Positions 1 to 13,930 of a stretch of 64,000 nt of DNA are shown here, in pieces. Source of the DNA: Syngnathus acus (Eukaryota; Chordata; Actinopteri; Syngnathiformes; Syngnathidae); assembly GCF_901709675.1 (NCBI RefSeq), contig NC_051105.1, forward strand, positions 10,154,604 through 10,218,603, given 5' to 3'. Each line of letters begins with the position of its first letter. Within the stretch, counting starts at the first letter, position 1. The position numbers were made by a program, and so were the translations under genes. A model generated the notes under the pieces. It made no database searches, was not told the origin of the DNA, and saw nothing but the letters and a program-made list of their open reading frames with translations.

Positions 1-3000
1 ATATCACTCTGACCCTCACACTTGGCCTTGTGTCAGTGGTCAAGGTAATGGCTTTTTATTATCGTGAAGGGCAGCCCAGCGTGGGGTAGTCTTAAGGTTG
101 CTCGTCCATCTCAGGTCTGGAGACGGCCGGAGGAAGGGAGGGGCGGATGAGGCGAGCGAGAGATGAGAGGCGTAGCCGGGCTCCGACTTGAAATGGACTG
201 CCTCGTTATTATGTGGAGCCCGAGGATGTTTGACAGGGAACAGCGGGGTGCTTTTGTGCGGCGCTCTGGAGGAAGTAGTGATTTTCATGGCCACATTATT
301 GGATTAAATTAACCTTATTAACCAGCTGTGATGAATCCTATCGAGCTCGGAAAAGATCCGCAAAGAAACGCCACGTGTTTTCCTTTGATTGCCGAGCCTC
401 GGCTAGGCGCTAACGGGGGGGGTCGGCTCACGGATGACGGGGCTTGAAATGCCATGATTGTGTACTGAAGGCTCGGGCGGCCGGACATGCGGCGTGATGT
501 CTTCAGACTGCGGCTTTTCAGACAAAACAATAAAGAACAGAAGCAGCGTTTTGTTGAAAGTTCATTCATCAGAAGCTGCATATTTTATTTTTTTTTTTTT
601 TTTGAAAAGGGTAAAAGCTGCACGCTGTCAGCGAGGCACAAAGGCTAGATGCTATAGATTACTTTAATCCCCTGCCAGATATAAAAAGGATAATTACATA
701 TTTGTGGTGGAGGCTGTGCGCTGGAAAAAAAAATCAATACAGCCTCTTTGTATGACACTTCATTAGTGTGAAAAAATCTCAGAGCTGAGAAGAACGGCGC
801 TGCAATTAAATGGTTCTGCTACCTTGGACGCTGTAATGGCTCTATATTATTATATTATTATCCAGTTTATTTGAAATAGTGGTTGCGCTCACGGAGTAAT
901 TGGAAACCATTGATTATGTACTTTTATGTCTACACTCTTGCACATCATTATGGAGAGAAGCAATAGTTAGTTAGCCCCTCTAATGAAGCACTAATTGCAC
1001 TAAGTAGGTTAAGATGTTAGTCAAACTGTACTCAACTGAAATCGCGCCACAAAGACTTTCAATTAATCTGCATAAAGCCGCTCGCACGTCGCGTCGGTTT
1101 GATTTGGCAAAGTCGCGTTCGGGTGGCGGGATTGGAAATAAGGGAGAATGGAAAGTCACTTTACTGCTGTTTCAAGCCGAGGAACCTTTGTAATGGAATG
1201 TCGCTTCCTTCCTGATAATGTCAGCGGTCCGCCGCCGACTGATCATTACACGGCGGTGTCATTTAACTTTTACAACTGTGATAACATTTACGCAAGAGTT
1301 CACACCTTCAACCTATTTTAACCTCGGTGACGTAACGCCGGCGTTATTTTATAAAAGTCTTTCAAAACAAAATGCGGACAAAGAGGGAGTGATAATAGTA
1401 GTGCTTAGATGTAGCTTTTGCCGCAAGAAACCGCAAGAAATCTTTTTTTTTTTTTTGTCATCTTATGTTTTCCGTAATGTAACAATATTTCACATCCCCC
1501 CCCCCATCATGGTCCCCGGTGGAGAACGAGCGATGGTGACAGTACACTCCTGGCAATCAGTCAGCTCACCACCCACCACTATGCGCCATCCCAGATGTGG
1601 AGTGCCAGTTACGGCTTAAACCCGGCGATGGCGGCGGGAGGACTCGGCGCATTTGATCTTTTTTCTTTCAAAGGGCTCAAACGCTCCCACCATTGTACGC
1701 TTGAGAGACACTTCACCCTTCACTAGCCAGGATGAAAAGAATGTCAAAAGTGCTCTCTTGCTTGTTACTGACAACCCGGGACTTAACTTACTCCAATTGA
1801 AAACAAATTGATTTCACATGGCCCGATACCAACCATCGATTCGATCGGGTTTGTAAAGCGGTGGGAATTAGCCAACGTGTTAAATGTTCCTCTCAGGACT
1901 TTGCGGGAATAGAAACGACGGGACCGGGGAGCCGGGTCGAACCTCGCGAGCTGTCATTGCACATGAAAAGATTAATGTCATCTTCTAAGAAGCAAGAGCA
2001 GAAAGCCGTCTTATAGTTATTTATTCAGTTTCATTCACATTCTGCTGGCTCTGTAAAAAAAAAAAAAAAAAAAAGGCTAATATCAGGGCCTAATTTGTAG
2101 ACCTTTAAATTCCAGACAGAGATTCCTTAACATATCTCTGGAGCTCACGGCTCCTCTTGCCAGAGCCCCGTCTTTCTCCTTGTGGGATTCCTCTTAAAGC
2201 CCACCAATTTACTATCTGAAGCAAAGTGAAGATTTACATGAGTTTGTACTTGAATGGCTCCAACTCCGACTAAACACAGGCTCTGTAATTACCATTGGAG
2301 GATCCCGCTTTCTGATACCACCTCCCGTTCTCCGCCCCGTACCTTGGCCAATTGAAGGGGAGAGGAAAAAGAAGGAAATACTTATTCCCCAATGCCGATT
2401 CTTAGCGCTCCTTGTTCAGGATCTGTAATTGGATCTGTGTTTTCGACTCCTTGCTAATAAGCGGCTTACTTTAGCTCCCCCTAGACCTGACCCGCTACAT
2501 TTTTTTTTTGTTTTATGAATTTTACAAGGGGATTTTAATAGATGCTTTAGGCTATGCAAAAAAAACATAGGCTTGAAGGGAGCCATAATGCGGAAGCCTT
2601 GACACGGAGCACGCCCGAGTCGCTGCTTATCATTGCGGACGGCTCTCATAACTTCCGAGATTGATGTCGGACAAAAAAAAACGGAATGACCGAGAGGAGA
2701 TACATGAGAGAATATTAACCTGTGCTCCCGTAACTAACTAATTGTTTAGCATGCGCTCGCACCTCGGGCAGGCACTCTCATTATCTTTACCCGAACATGA
2801 CTGCTCGGCCGATTTTTTTTTTTTTTTTTTGGTAGCCGGGCTTGTTAGAGGAGATTGGAGGTCAGGGCCAATTGTAATCTTCCTTCACTTCTGTCTTTGG
2901 TACAGTTTAAAGGCCACAGTCTGAATTGGTGTCTCTTGATATTTTACAAAGATTACAATTGGAGCTGGAGCCGCGTGTATTTATCGTCAGCTGAAGGATA

Positions 3001-3213
3001 TTCATGAAACGTTAATTTTGAGACCAAAGAAGACCTTAACAGGATTTGATCGGCTGTAGCGCAGATATGTTTTTTTTATCGGATCTTGCGCAACATAATG
3101 TACAGTAGTTTTCAAATTTAAAATCCTTTAATTTGTTTTATTTAATTTTGGATTTCCATTTTTTTTTCTATTTTTTTAATTCTTTTTATTTGTATTTTTT
3201 TCTATTTATTTTA

Positions 3214-3240
3214 ATCTTATGGCCCGAAAAATACGGTATA
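3214..3240 (-). repeat. Fragment of pogo/Tigger-like inverted-repeat end
   Basis: Read on the minus strand the segment begins TATACCGTATTTTTCGGGCC, the type of terminal sequence (ACCGTATTTTTCGG...) carried by abundant non-autonomous Tc1/mariner-superfamily elements in fish. Only one end is visible, so it is a relic. Confidence 0.45.
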
Positions 3241-6024
3241 GTCTGCAAATGAAATCTCGAAATGGCGATTAACAAAGCGTGACTTACAACTTCCCCTTAA
3301 TGCGCAATTATGCAGTTAGAAGTTTGTTGAGCCCCCCCACAAGTCCAGTTAAGATTTTTAATCACGTTTCCAAGCAATTTTATCTTGTCATTTGCCAAGC
3401 TGTGCAAACACGACATGTCACCTCTCACATCCGTGTTCATCTGTCCTTCTAATGCGAGCGCTCGCCGACGGTCCAGTGCTCATTTAGAAACGGCAGAATG
3501 ACAGCGTCGCCTATCCGGGGTCGCCCAAATGAGAAGGACGGGAAAAAATGTAAAGATGAGTGTTGACCCGTAGCCTTCCCTCAGCTACCTCAATCATTAA
3601 ATACCTCCAGATATCCTTGGATGATTCCATTATTCATAACGAGATGTAACAGATTTTTTTAAATCATGAAGCCAATTCATTTGTTTTGCAAAGAAAGGGA
3701 CTTTACAGAACATCTCCACCATTTCTCCAGATGAATGAGACAGACGCGGTCGTAGAGGTGAATATTCAATGAAGCCGTAGCTTTCCGCACAGGTACTAAC
3801 TAAGACAGCCTGTACTAATGACCGACACAATCGCCCATCTTGACGCCGACGCCGAAGATAACAAGGAGAGGTGGGAATAGGTGTAATGTTCTTTGGCTCC
3901 TCTTCCATCTTCCCGTATCTTCCCTCACAATGGGAAGCGTCTTTTTCCTTCAGCGCAAAGCTAACGTGACATCAAACTTTCCTCCCGCCTCTCTCTCTTG
4001 TGGTAATTCTCCCATCTGGAGGATGTTTGAGAGAAACAAAGAAACAATAAGAGGAAGTTGGGCAAGGAAGGGGGGGGGGGGGCGTCAGGCTGTCAGTAAT
4101 CTGACAGCTATGGTAACTACCCTCTAATCCAGACGGCTCCAGCCACGCTCCGGCCTGACACCCGTGCCTCTGACTGACAGCTGAAGACCAAGCACATTCC
4201 ACAGGCAGAAGTGACATCCATTCTATTAAGGCAGACAAGCACAAAGCCTAGATTTGCCCCGACTGGCTGCTATTGCTATTGGGGTGATTGGAGAGGTCCT
4301 GGAGAAGGTGTCAGACTCAAGCTCAGATGATAACCATATTGTAATGATGCTGCTGGACAATGAAGTGCCATGATTGCCCATGCTGACAGCAGAGGTTTAT
4401 GTCTGGGTAACCCCCCCCCCCCCCCTCCCCGACCCCCCTTTTTTCTCCTCAACCGCATTCACAGGCAGCTCACAACACACAGCCTCTAGGTTCCAACTGC
4501 CAGTCAAAAAGCCGGGCGCACTTCATATTCCAACGCCAGCGAACGGCATAGACTGACCCGAGACACGCTGCGCTGACAGGAAGCGCCGAATAATTGTTGT
4601 TTATCTCGCTCCTCCTTAGATCTCACCCGGTAGCTTAAAGAGACTCCTCAGTGTCCATTTGCTTGGCCAGAATCTTCCACTTAACTGCGGCAAGGCTGCC
4701 GACGGTTGTTTTTGGCAGGAAAGCATGTAATTGGTTTCATTTGGGGTTAATTATTTGCACTGGCAGGTCGCATTGTTGTAAGCCGTTCATTAGGGTACAC
4801 ATCCAACACACGGAGCAAATGAGATGAGCTGGCTGTGCTTTATGCTGGTTTTGCTTGAAAAGAGTTTCGGGGATTTCAACAAAACCTTAATGATCCTCTT
4901 AGCAGCCTATATAATGAAACAAGTTTACATAAATTTAGCCACACAGCAGCCTTGGCATCGGACAGGCTCGACTGCTCATGTCTGGCTGCGTAGCCTAATT
5001 AGAAGTGCTAAAAAAAAAAAGTGGACCCAAAATTTATGTGCTCTGCTTTATTTTCACTTCTGTCCCTACTTTCAGTTTCACCTCCATTTTTTTTTTGCAT
5101 GGTGTAAGATTATGTGTTTTTATCTCTCCAGCTGCAGTTTTATTTGTCAACAACTATGCATGGTAGCTCTAAGCAAATCTGTCATACAGATAAATCCCAA
5201 TATATGTACTATAGAAATATATCAGCCACACTCTTTGAATCCCCTTCCCAACATTTAAATGAGTCAGAGCCATTTGGGTCCCGGCCGGGCTCACCAAGGG
5301 TGACATTTCCCGTCTCCTCTCCGGCCACAGCGTGCTCGTCTTCCATCTTACTTAGCTCGTCTTGATGGAGACTCAGGGTGCATGCCTTGCTTAAGTGACA
5401 GGGAGTTAAGTATACATTCACGCCAGCCTGGGCTGCTAGTTAAGTTGACAGAGAGCCTCTGCAGCGGGCTGGTCAACACCAAGCTCATTCGCTGCCATGA
5501 TTTAGAATGAGGCAGCTAGCCGAGTTGGATTTAGACAGCACATGTATTAAAGTCTTTATTGGTTCCTGGCACATGTGGACGCATCACACATAACACAAAA
5601 GGTCTTTTGTAATTCATGGATCTTCTTGGGCTGCAATTCATGGAAGAAGGAAAATACAGTCACCACACACTTCATTAAAATGTTTTTTTTTTTTATTAAA
5701 GCTTTTATTTAAACTTAAAATGTTATCAAAGTTGGTTGATGTGATTTTTTTTTTTTTTTTACAGTGTCGTTTTACAAATCAGAAAACACAGGATGGGCAC
5801 ACCAGCGTATGTAAGCACATTTAAAGTCATGTGCCACGTTGAGCAAACTCGGCCATATTGACTTTCTGTCAACGTGTAGGTTTGCGATGCGTAGACGATT
5901 CTCTCTCAGAATGTTCTCGACTTCCATTTTCCATGTCAGTGTCATATTGAGCAGAATAATGAAGCCCGAATGTGCCACTGCGGAGGTCCACGTTCAAGTA
6001 GGCCTTAGCTGATGGGAGACGACA

Positions 6025-6040
6025 GCGCCCCTGCTGGCCA
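6025..6040 (-). promoter_or_regulatory. CTCF-like motif (minus orientation)
   Basis: GCGCCCCTGCTGGCCA fits the reverse complement of the CTCF core (YRSYGCCMYCTRSTGG) with few mismatches. Read by eye, not scored. Confidence 0.35.
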
Positions 6041-7378
6041 AGTCATGCACTCCATTTCACAAATGATCAATTCCACCAAAACATGGATTCATTGCATGAA
6101 TTAATGTAATTGCCATTTTTTTTAAACACAATATAGCTCATATTTGATCTCATTAGATTGTGCAAATGTACCTGATGTTGTAGCCAATGAGTGCAATTTA
6201 ACACACAAAGAAAAAAATCACACAACTCGTCGTTCGTGCTCTCTGCACTTTGTGCATTGCAGGCCAGCAAAGCCATCATGAGATAGATAATTGCACATTT
6301 TTTGCTACTCAATGAATAGTTAATTGGTTGCCATCAGAGTCCCTGGGAAAGGTTACATTTACAGTCGCATGTCACCAATTAGCATCTCAGCTGGCTTTGT
6401 TCATCTGCAAATATTTATGGCAAAAAGTCAATGTTTGGGGCGACAATTGACAACGGCACGTTGCAGAAGCACAAGATGCTAGTCGGTGTAATTTTGAATC
6501 AATGCGCGCATAATCAAATTGCTATTGACAGCCCTCATCCTCCTTCTGCCCGTGGCTAAAAAAAAAAGAAGATCTCAGCGCGGCTAAGGATGAATGCATT
6601 AACATCCCCGCCGTCAGTCTAGCGCAGAACAAAAGCTCCTTGACGCAATGTTAACACTGGAGATTAGGTCAAGTCCTCCCCTCCCTCCCCCCTTCAGAGT
6701 TTCTCTCCTGTAAATGACGACTTTTGATGTGAAACAAGCAACATGTCAAAGCGAGTTGAAAGATGTAGGCATTTTCTGCCATGTCACAATGACAGGCCCT
6801 TGAATATTTGGGCCATTAGGGGCTTATTAGTGAATAAATGACCAGATGGTTCAGTGATGCACGGAGATGGACAGAAGTGGATGCTACTAATCAGCAGCGT
6901 CTGTGGCTGGGTGTCAAATCACGCGACATGGTAACCCGTGGCAACAGAAGAAAAGTTAACATTAGCAAGTCAATTTGGGATCGAGCTGCTGTAAACAGGG
7001 ATTGGAGCAGAATGTGTGTGTGTGCGTGCATCCAGAGAGCAATTGAATTTCAAACGCTGTAAATTTATGGTTTTCCATTTGCACTTTTTACTTTTGCACC
7101 GCTGTAATAGTTTGTGAGATATTTGATCCATACACAAATTGCGCTGATGGTGGTAATGGTTTTCTAGAGGTTGTAGTTTTTCTTTGTTTGCGTTACTATT
7201 CACCTGAAACATAAACACATCTCACATTTGTTCCCTTTCAACTGCACCTCCCGCTTGTGCGGGTCAATATATCAGTCCAATTTTTACTTTTCACTTGCTT
7301 TGATTAGTTGGATTCCCAGATGCCCCGCACGCTTCTTTACGGGAGGTAACCAACAGTGTTGAACGTAAACCAGGTTTT

Positions 7379-7811
7379 GGATAATTGGTGTTTTTATTTT
7401 TCTGTGACAGATCTGAAAAGATGCGTGGTGCATTTCACGGCTAACAACACAAGAGTCCGTGTTGGCAGAATATTGAACGTAAATAAATGTTAAAGTGTAC
7501 GCTAAGAGTTTTTGAACACATCAACTCATTGTAATTAAGTCAAAGATAATGGTAGCCAAGAATTAGCATTAGCATGATAGCTTAGTTTTGCTATTTTAAG
7601 TTAATTGAATAATCTGGATAATTGGTGTTTTATTTTTTGTGACAGATCTGAAAAGAAGTTTGGTGTGTTAAACACATAAATAAATGTTAGTGTACACTAA
7701 GGCTTTTTGGACACTAACTCTACAATTAAGTCAAAGATAATGGCAGCCAATAATTAGCATTAGCATGCTAGCGTAGTATTGCTGTTATTTTGGTGAAACT
7801 GAATAGTTTGG
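7379..7811. repeat. Two-copy local tandem duplication (about 235 and 195 bp)
   Basis: Copy 1 (7379-7615) and copy 2 (7616-about 7811) both start GGATAATTGGTG and share, in order, gtgacagatctgaaaag, taaataaatgtta, attaagtcaaagataatgg and aattagcattagcatg. Small indels separate the copies, so the duplication is not recent. It is non-coding. Confidence 0.85.
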
Positions 7812-8360
7812 CTTTGATAAATAAAATGAAAAGTCATTTAACTCTCTAATCAAATTTAAAATGTTTAATATTTTAATCATTGCTTAATCATAATTTTCAC
7901 CATTTGATATTGAAACCGGCATAGTTTATTTCAACATTGTCAACATTGTTGAGTAAATGTAAACGCAGCCGTTTGATATGTTTGCAATGAAATCTACTTG
8001 GACAATCCTGAAAATGAAATCAGAATTAGGCTTTTTAACCTCCATCCTAAAAAAAAATACTTGTCTACACCGACCAAGAGATTCCCCGCAGTGTTTTTTT
8101 TTTTTTTATTAGACTAACAAACCCAAATGCGGATGTAAGTAGAGTACACATACGATAAATTACGACGACCGTTGCCCTCGATTATAATTAAACTACACTT
8201 TGTGCACATTAAGCACTTTGACGCATTGATGTATTGTAGTGATGAAATTCCTTGATAAACAAATTAATTTGAATAATTTATGCACACATTCAGCACTCCA
8301 CTCTATAATACCTTTGAACAACAGCGCAGGCGATAAAACAATAGATATCGTCAGCTTTAT

Positions 8361-8640
8361 GTAGGCTGGAAACAGTGGGGCGCCGTGTTATTATCCGTCC
8401 CCCATTACATCCAGTGGAAGTGCGTTGTTATTATTTGTCATCATATGCTAATTACACATCATTAATGTTAGACCTTAATGGCCCCAGGAGCGGGTAATAG
8501 GCTGTAAGGCTGAGCCGGTTGCTTGCAGGGAATCTGAGTCTAGGGGAGAAAACACATGCTAATGAAGCTTAGACATTCTATCTTGGCAGATTAAATGGGG
8601 GAAAAAAGATCACAACCCTTAAAGTAAGCGTTTTGACATG
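8361..8640. promoter_or_regulatory. Candidate conserved non-coding element
   Basis: This is a block of about 280 bp with even base composition and no homopolymers. It contains clustered homeodomain/POU-type cores (ATGCTAATTACA near 8447, CATTAATG, CATGCTAATGAAGC) and purine-rich GATA/SOX-like words. Such texture is typical of vertebrate developmental enhancers. No alignment was possible. Confidence 0.35.
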
Positions 8641-9269
8641 TGTAATTGGAGGAGACAACAAACTTTTGTTCTATTATCAAGAGGAAAAGGGGGGAGGAAT
8701 CAGACTTAAATCTCCCCAGCAAGCTTTGCTCCCTGTGAGCCTTCAGTCAGTTTAGCCAAATGAAATCTCACTGCCGCTTTCAAGCTTTTGGCTGCAGTTA
8801 GACGCAAGATGGAGTAGTGCCTTGGAAGCCGTGCTCGATTGAAGCCGGTAATCTGTGGGCATGCGTGTTAGCATGCTTGGTAGCCTCGCCGAATAAATCG
8901 GTGCCAAATGTCCAACACTCATTTGGTCATAAAATTTGGAATTTGTTTTTGGGGAAAATGTGTTTCTAAAGTCACATAAAATTTGAATTTCACTATGGCG
9001 GCCATTTTGTGGAATAAAAAAAAAGAAAATGGAATGCGTACTTCAAATAAAATCTCCCATAAGGTAAGTCTCGGCATTTAAAACATCCCGAAAATTTTGA
9101 CCCATCGACCGTTTGAAATTTGGGCCCCTATTATATCCATTTCACCATAAACCAATCATCTTTGCAAGATTGTGCCAAAGCACTCATTTTTGTTATTGCC
9201 CTCATCTTCCAAGCAGTGCAGGGAGCTATTCGGAATGACTAAGTAAGCGCATCTGGCCCGTTCCTACAG

Positions 9270-9413
9270 GCCCGGCCCGCTCCTTGGATGAGACGACAAC
9301 GCGACAGCTGGTCCAGCGTGGCTTCGTGTTTGACCTCGCAGCTCCACGTGTAGTTGTGGGCGGGCCCTCGGCACTCTATACTCTAAAGACATGCGTGCCA
9401 GTTGGAACACCTG
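9270..9413 (+). other. Exon-like open segment, unassigned
   Basis: This GC-rich 144-bp segment is bounded by an acceptor-like ttcctacag and a donor-like CTG/gtgagc. It is open in one frame from 9272 and would encode a peptide containing RQLVQRGFVFDLAAPRVVVG. I recognise no homologue and no partner exon. In GC-rich DNA an open run of this length is not rare. Confidence 0.15.
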
Positions 9414-12400
9414 GTGAGCGGGGGCCCACCTCGGAGCCGTGGGTCTAGTTGCACTTACACCGGGTTAGGGAGAGCGTTGAGTTGTGTTCTCGGGGTCTTT
9501 GACCGAATATCAGCTCTTGACACATTTAACAACCCAAAAGGCTCATAAAGCTGGGGGGAGGGGCTTAAGTGCCCATTTGCCCTGTCTTTGAGCTCCAAGC
9601 CCAGAGGCCCTGTCATCGCAAAGCAGCGCAAGTTGTAAGCCATAGCTAGGATGACCTCCATATATCCAAATCGAAGAATGTGGACGGCTTCCGGTTTGAC
9701 CTCACCAGCTGTTTTATATATAAAGCCGAAAAACGCCGCCGCCGATGCAGCAGTTTATTGAACTCGGGAGAAAGTGGGAGGAACTATTTTTGCTTCTAAA
9801 ATTGAATTAGCTTGTGTTTTGAAGACAAATTTGTAGTATCATTATTTATTAATTGGTTTAGTATTTAAAAAAAAAAAAAAAATGTGAATGAGGCCCTCTG
9901 TTAGAATTTCATGTCAAGCATCCTATTTTCTATATACGAGTTAATTCTGGCCTGCGATGACGTAATAGAAGTAATCGGTAGAACGTTGGTGCTAAAATGT
10001 CAGTTTGTTGAATTATTGCTAGTTATCACAATCACCTTCTCTTTGACTCCTTCATGTATGCAATGAGAATCATGCCGAGCGCCTGGGAGAAATGTGAAAG
10101 GTCAGATGTCATCTTTCAAATGAGCGGCGGCGGCGCACCTCTAATGAAACGCTGTTGCAAATAGGTGTTGAATACGAATTGCATTAATTTCTTAAATGTC
10201 TTTCATATTTGCCAGCGCCTCAGCCTTTTTAACTGGGATAATTTGACAGCAGCCCTCTGCCTCTCTCTGACAGCTCCGAGGAGCTCGGTCGGGCTCGGCA
10301 CCTGCGTCCACCCAAGCATTAAACCTCAGATCCTGAACTCTCCTCACAAATGAACTGTCAGATCATTACGGTGCGTGATGCAATATAATCTGTCTCAGAA
10401 TTAGCATTTGGGCAAGTCCTCACAGTATCCCCCCCCTTCCCTCCCTCCCGTTTTCCATCTCCTTACCGTACATGCAGCTCTCTCAGAAGGCTCTAGTTTG
10501 AATATGCATCTCTTCACATTTCCATGAAAGACCCGTGGGGAGCGTAGGCAGAGTGCAGCTTTCAGCATTAGCATGTCAGGAGGGAAGGGTCCTTTTGGTA
10601 CAAGGGTCCCACTGCAGATGCTCTGCCTCACTTGTTCATTACAATTGCATTTCATCAGCTTGATGATGTCCACATGTCAATTGAGCGCCAGGATTTTGCA
10701 CACAAAGGAGCCTTTGGGAAAAGGACCTCGCCGGCTAATCAACTGATTATCATACCTCAAACAGGGCCGTAGCGTAGACGCCCGCCCGCCAGAACCCGCG
10801 AAGTTGAGGAGACAGGACTGATGAATCCAGATAGGCAGGCCGCCGCAATGTTGATTAAAGGAGCTCTCGCTTTTGAAAGCACATGGAGGAATGTGAAGTT
10901 AGCAAACACGAGGCGAGCGAGGCTGGCCCAACACAATATAATTAGAATAGATAGAGGCTGTCATTTCTTTTGTGTGTTTTAGCATACTAGCCACATTTCT
11001 AAACCTGAGCGTTACAGCAAATTTGTGTTAATATTTATTGTTGAACATGAATCAAATATCAAAATAAATAAACCGCCCCTGATCTTTGACGTTTATAGAC
11101 GTTAATGGCAGTGAATGCGTGAAGGCATTACAGCAAATTCCAAGGACGTCCTGTGCGGCCATCGTTAATAATCCAAGGTTTCTTAGCATACACAGTTGGA
11201 TTTCTTTTACCGGTAATTCCCAATATTTTTAATTTTTTTTTTCCCAGTGACTGAAATGAAGCTCGGCAAAAAAACAAATGAGGTCAAACTTTTTCAGACA
11301 CTTTATTCTTTGAGCTCAGCAGAAACGCATTGTTGTCTTTGTTTTTTTGGGTTATTGTCTTTACTTTGAATCAAATTGCCCGCCACGCCTAACAGAAGTG
11401 AGGTCACAAGTGACCTGCAAGTCCAATTATAAAGTCTTGCATTGTTCTTGGAGCTGGGAAATAAAAAAACAAAAAAAAAAGAATCAATGTGCTGAAGGCA
11501 TATCCCCATCAGAAGACCTAATGATGTCTTTCTGGACCACAGCCTTGCACACTGCATAGTAATCTTCTGCTAATTAGCTTTATAATGCCGAGGCAGGCCT
11601 CCGCATCAGCACAATTCCAGAGAGGACAGTCAAGTTATTTATTTATCTCGCCGTGGCTCATTGTTATGGCTCTTATAATTGAAGTGGAATTATTCAGATA
11701 GGATTTTGTTCGTTTGGAATTAGTGTTGCGCAGGGTGTCAACTTTATTTTCATGATGTTTCATTAATTCAAATGAATGGAAAAGAACATTTAAAAGCAAC
11801 ACATTCTTACTATGCTTGAACTTTTGGAATCACGTAATTGTCAATTCCGCGTTGGGAAAAAAATATTTTCACAGGCCATGATATAAAATGCTGTTTAGAA
11901 ATATATTTTTGCACTTTTGGAATACATATACAAAATATTTTGCATTATTCTTCATTCCGTTTAAAGTCCAGTGTTGACCTGTGCACCTCTTTAGTGGCTT
12001 TATTGCTTGCTCGGAGCCATTAATCATCAGTTATTGATCTTTTGACTGCTGATTAAGGCCTCTTTTTTTCCCCCCACACATGGCATAGAAAATATTCCAG
12101 GCATGTCATTCATCACAATATGTTTTAGTTGCGTCGTGCCGGATGAAAATAACTCAAATGGCTTTGCAAACTTATGACCCCAAACTTTTCACAAGTATTT
12201 GTTCATTCTCCGAGAGCTTAGTAGGTGTCCACCTTTTCCCTGTCAGCGCTGCCAACTGACAAGTCTGGAGAATTTGGTGAGATGTTATACGGCAGCACAA
12301 CTCGTCTCCGGCTCTGACAGCGCACAGCACCTGCCAAACGATGTTCTTACCTCGGCTATCAGCTACGAGCGAGCAATGCTAAGGGAACTATTTCACACTC

Positions 12401-12619
12401 CCTCAAGGTGGAATTTTCCTGCGTCGTTCCTCTACTTTCATTTTCTCGGGAGGGAGCAGAGGAGGTAGTTTGATGGATAGTGAAACACTGGACAGAGGTT
12501 TGATTTGATTCCCAAGCTAAGGTCTTCATCGCTCTACGGGCAGAGTTCACGGTGTCAATCGCGCTTGCATGACTTGCTTATTTGCAAGTTGTAAAATTCT
12601 AGAAAAATGCAAATAAATA

Positions 12620-12740
12620 TGGCGTCTTGACATACAAGTGACCCAACTTACAAGCTGTTGTCCTGGCTGTCAAAATAAAAGTAAGATAAAAAATAAAATA
12701 ATTGCATGTTATGTATTTAAAACAACCACTTTACTAGCTT
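12620..12740. repeat. Degenerate dispersed repeat (tacttacaagtgacc type)
   Basis: The text tcttgacatacaagtgaccc...acttacaagctgttgtcctggctgtc resembles a family I recognise from fish (acttacgagtgtcccgacttacgag). Related pieces lie at about 26584-26640 (aacttgcaagtgacc...tagctgttacttggctgtt) and 47735-47760 (tttgacttacgaatt). The word gtatttaaaacaacca is also shared between 12711 and 18487. Confidence 0.4.
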
Positions 12741-13930
12741 TATGCTAACACACGATAGGGAAAAACCATGCTAACGAATAGCACCCACATGACGACGTTA
12801 TATTACTTAATTTTGAATACAAATTGTGCAGCAAAACATGTAGACAGACAATACAACAAAATTGATAGGCATATATTCTTTATCCTCTGCAAAAATACTG
12901 CAGATTACTGACAATTTCAATACTAGGTGCCATGATTGTATTTAATTTTTTTTTTTTTTAAGTTTCACAAGTTGTCTAAAATCAGCCTTCTTTGGCAACC
13001 TCGAGTACAAAGTTTTTTCTTTTTCTTTTATACTGATGCAACCTGGAAGCAGACAAGGAGGTAGATGAGAAGCGTTTAATTTGCTCGTCCTTTCATCTCT
13101 TGTGCCAACAAACTTAAGGTCTTATATCCAATGCGCAGATTAATACGCCCGTCTAAGTCTACAAAGCCAACTTCAATGCTCAGGAGATTAGCACGTCTCC
13201 TTTTATCTAGAACTTCTTCTGCAGCGCCGGTGACCCCGCGCTTGGTGACAGGACAGCTGGACATAAAAGGAACCTGTGCATTTCCTCACAAGAGCATGTG
13301 CCATAATTAGAGCCATAATGGCGTCTGAATGGAGTGCAGGTTAATGAAAGTCTGCGAGGGAACCGAGGGGGGGCTTTTGGGTAAAGAAAACAGCGGGCTT
13401 CTGCCAGCAGCCCGATGATAGCAATTTGCAGAGTGAGTTATGTCCTATAACGTCCACGCAGCGAGTACTTTGCGCGTGTTTCGCTCTTAAATGGGGTCTA
13501 GTGATACACTCTCATTTATTAATATGCATAGAGGAGCTAATGAGGCCGAACCATCTCAGATAATAGGATTCTGAGGCTGCAGGAACACCGAATGCATTAA
13601 TGCTGTATGACTTTGGTGTCAGGTATTTGTCTCTGGATGCCTCAAAATGGCGCTTCAAAGCATCCGCGTTCCGAGGAACGTTAAAAACTGCATTGTGTCT
13701 TTGTACTTACTGCGTATTTTGTAGTAGTTATTGTCCTTTTGAATTGCTTTTGAAGAAAAGTCCTCATTAATGAGATCAATGGCTATTAAAGGGCTCATTT
13801 ACATATAATGAGCCACTTTTACACATTCTCTCACTTGGGCGTTGTTTGTATTGTAATCGTCTGGAAAAATAATTACACTCTGAAAAGTAACCCAAGCAAT
13901 ATGCAATAGTCCAATGCTGGGTTATTTTTA

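Larger units (their letters stand above)
1..8360. other. Gene desert, part 1 (presumed HoxD 5' regulatory landscape)
   Basis: No gene can be supported; the open frames present are short and show no recognisable domain. Balanced blocks with homeodomain-type cores (TAATTA, TAATTG) and few simple repeats occur around 140-350, 760-1080, 2100-2400 and 4610-4830, and look like candidate conserved elements. Poly-T tracts are frequent. A fragment of an inverted-repeat transposon end lies near 3216-3240, and a tandem duplication at 7379-7811. Regulatory identity is inferred from synteny with ATP5MC3-ATF2-CHN1. Confidence 0.5.

Noticed and set aside
1218-1619. 133-codon plus-strand frame
   Set aside because: Crosses poly-T and poly-C tracts and encodes no recognisable motif.
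1925-1955. Possible tRNA B-box (gggtcgaacctcgc)
   Set aside because: No matching A-box at the right distance and no cloverleaf could be drawn.
4824-5258. 144-codon plus-strand frame
   Set aside because: Phe/Lys/Leu-rich translation of AT-rich DNA including poly-A and poly-T tracts; no homologue recognised.
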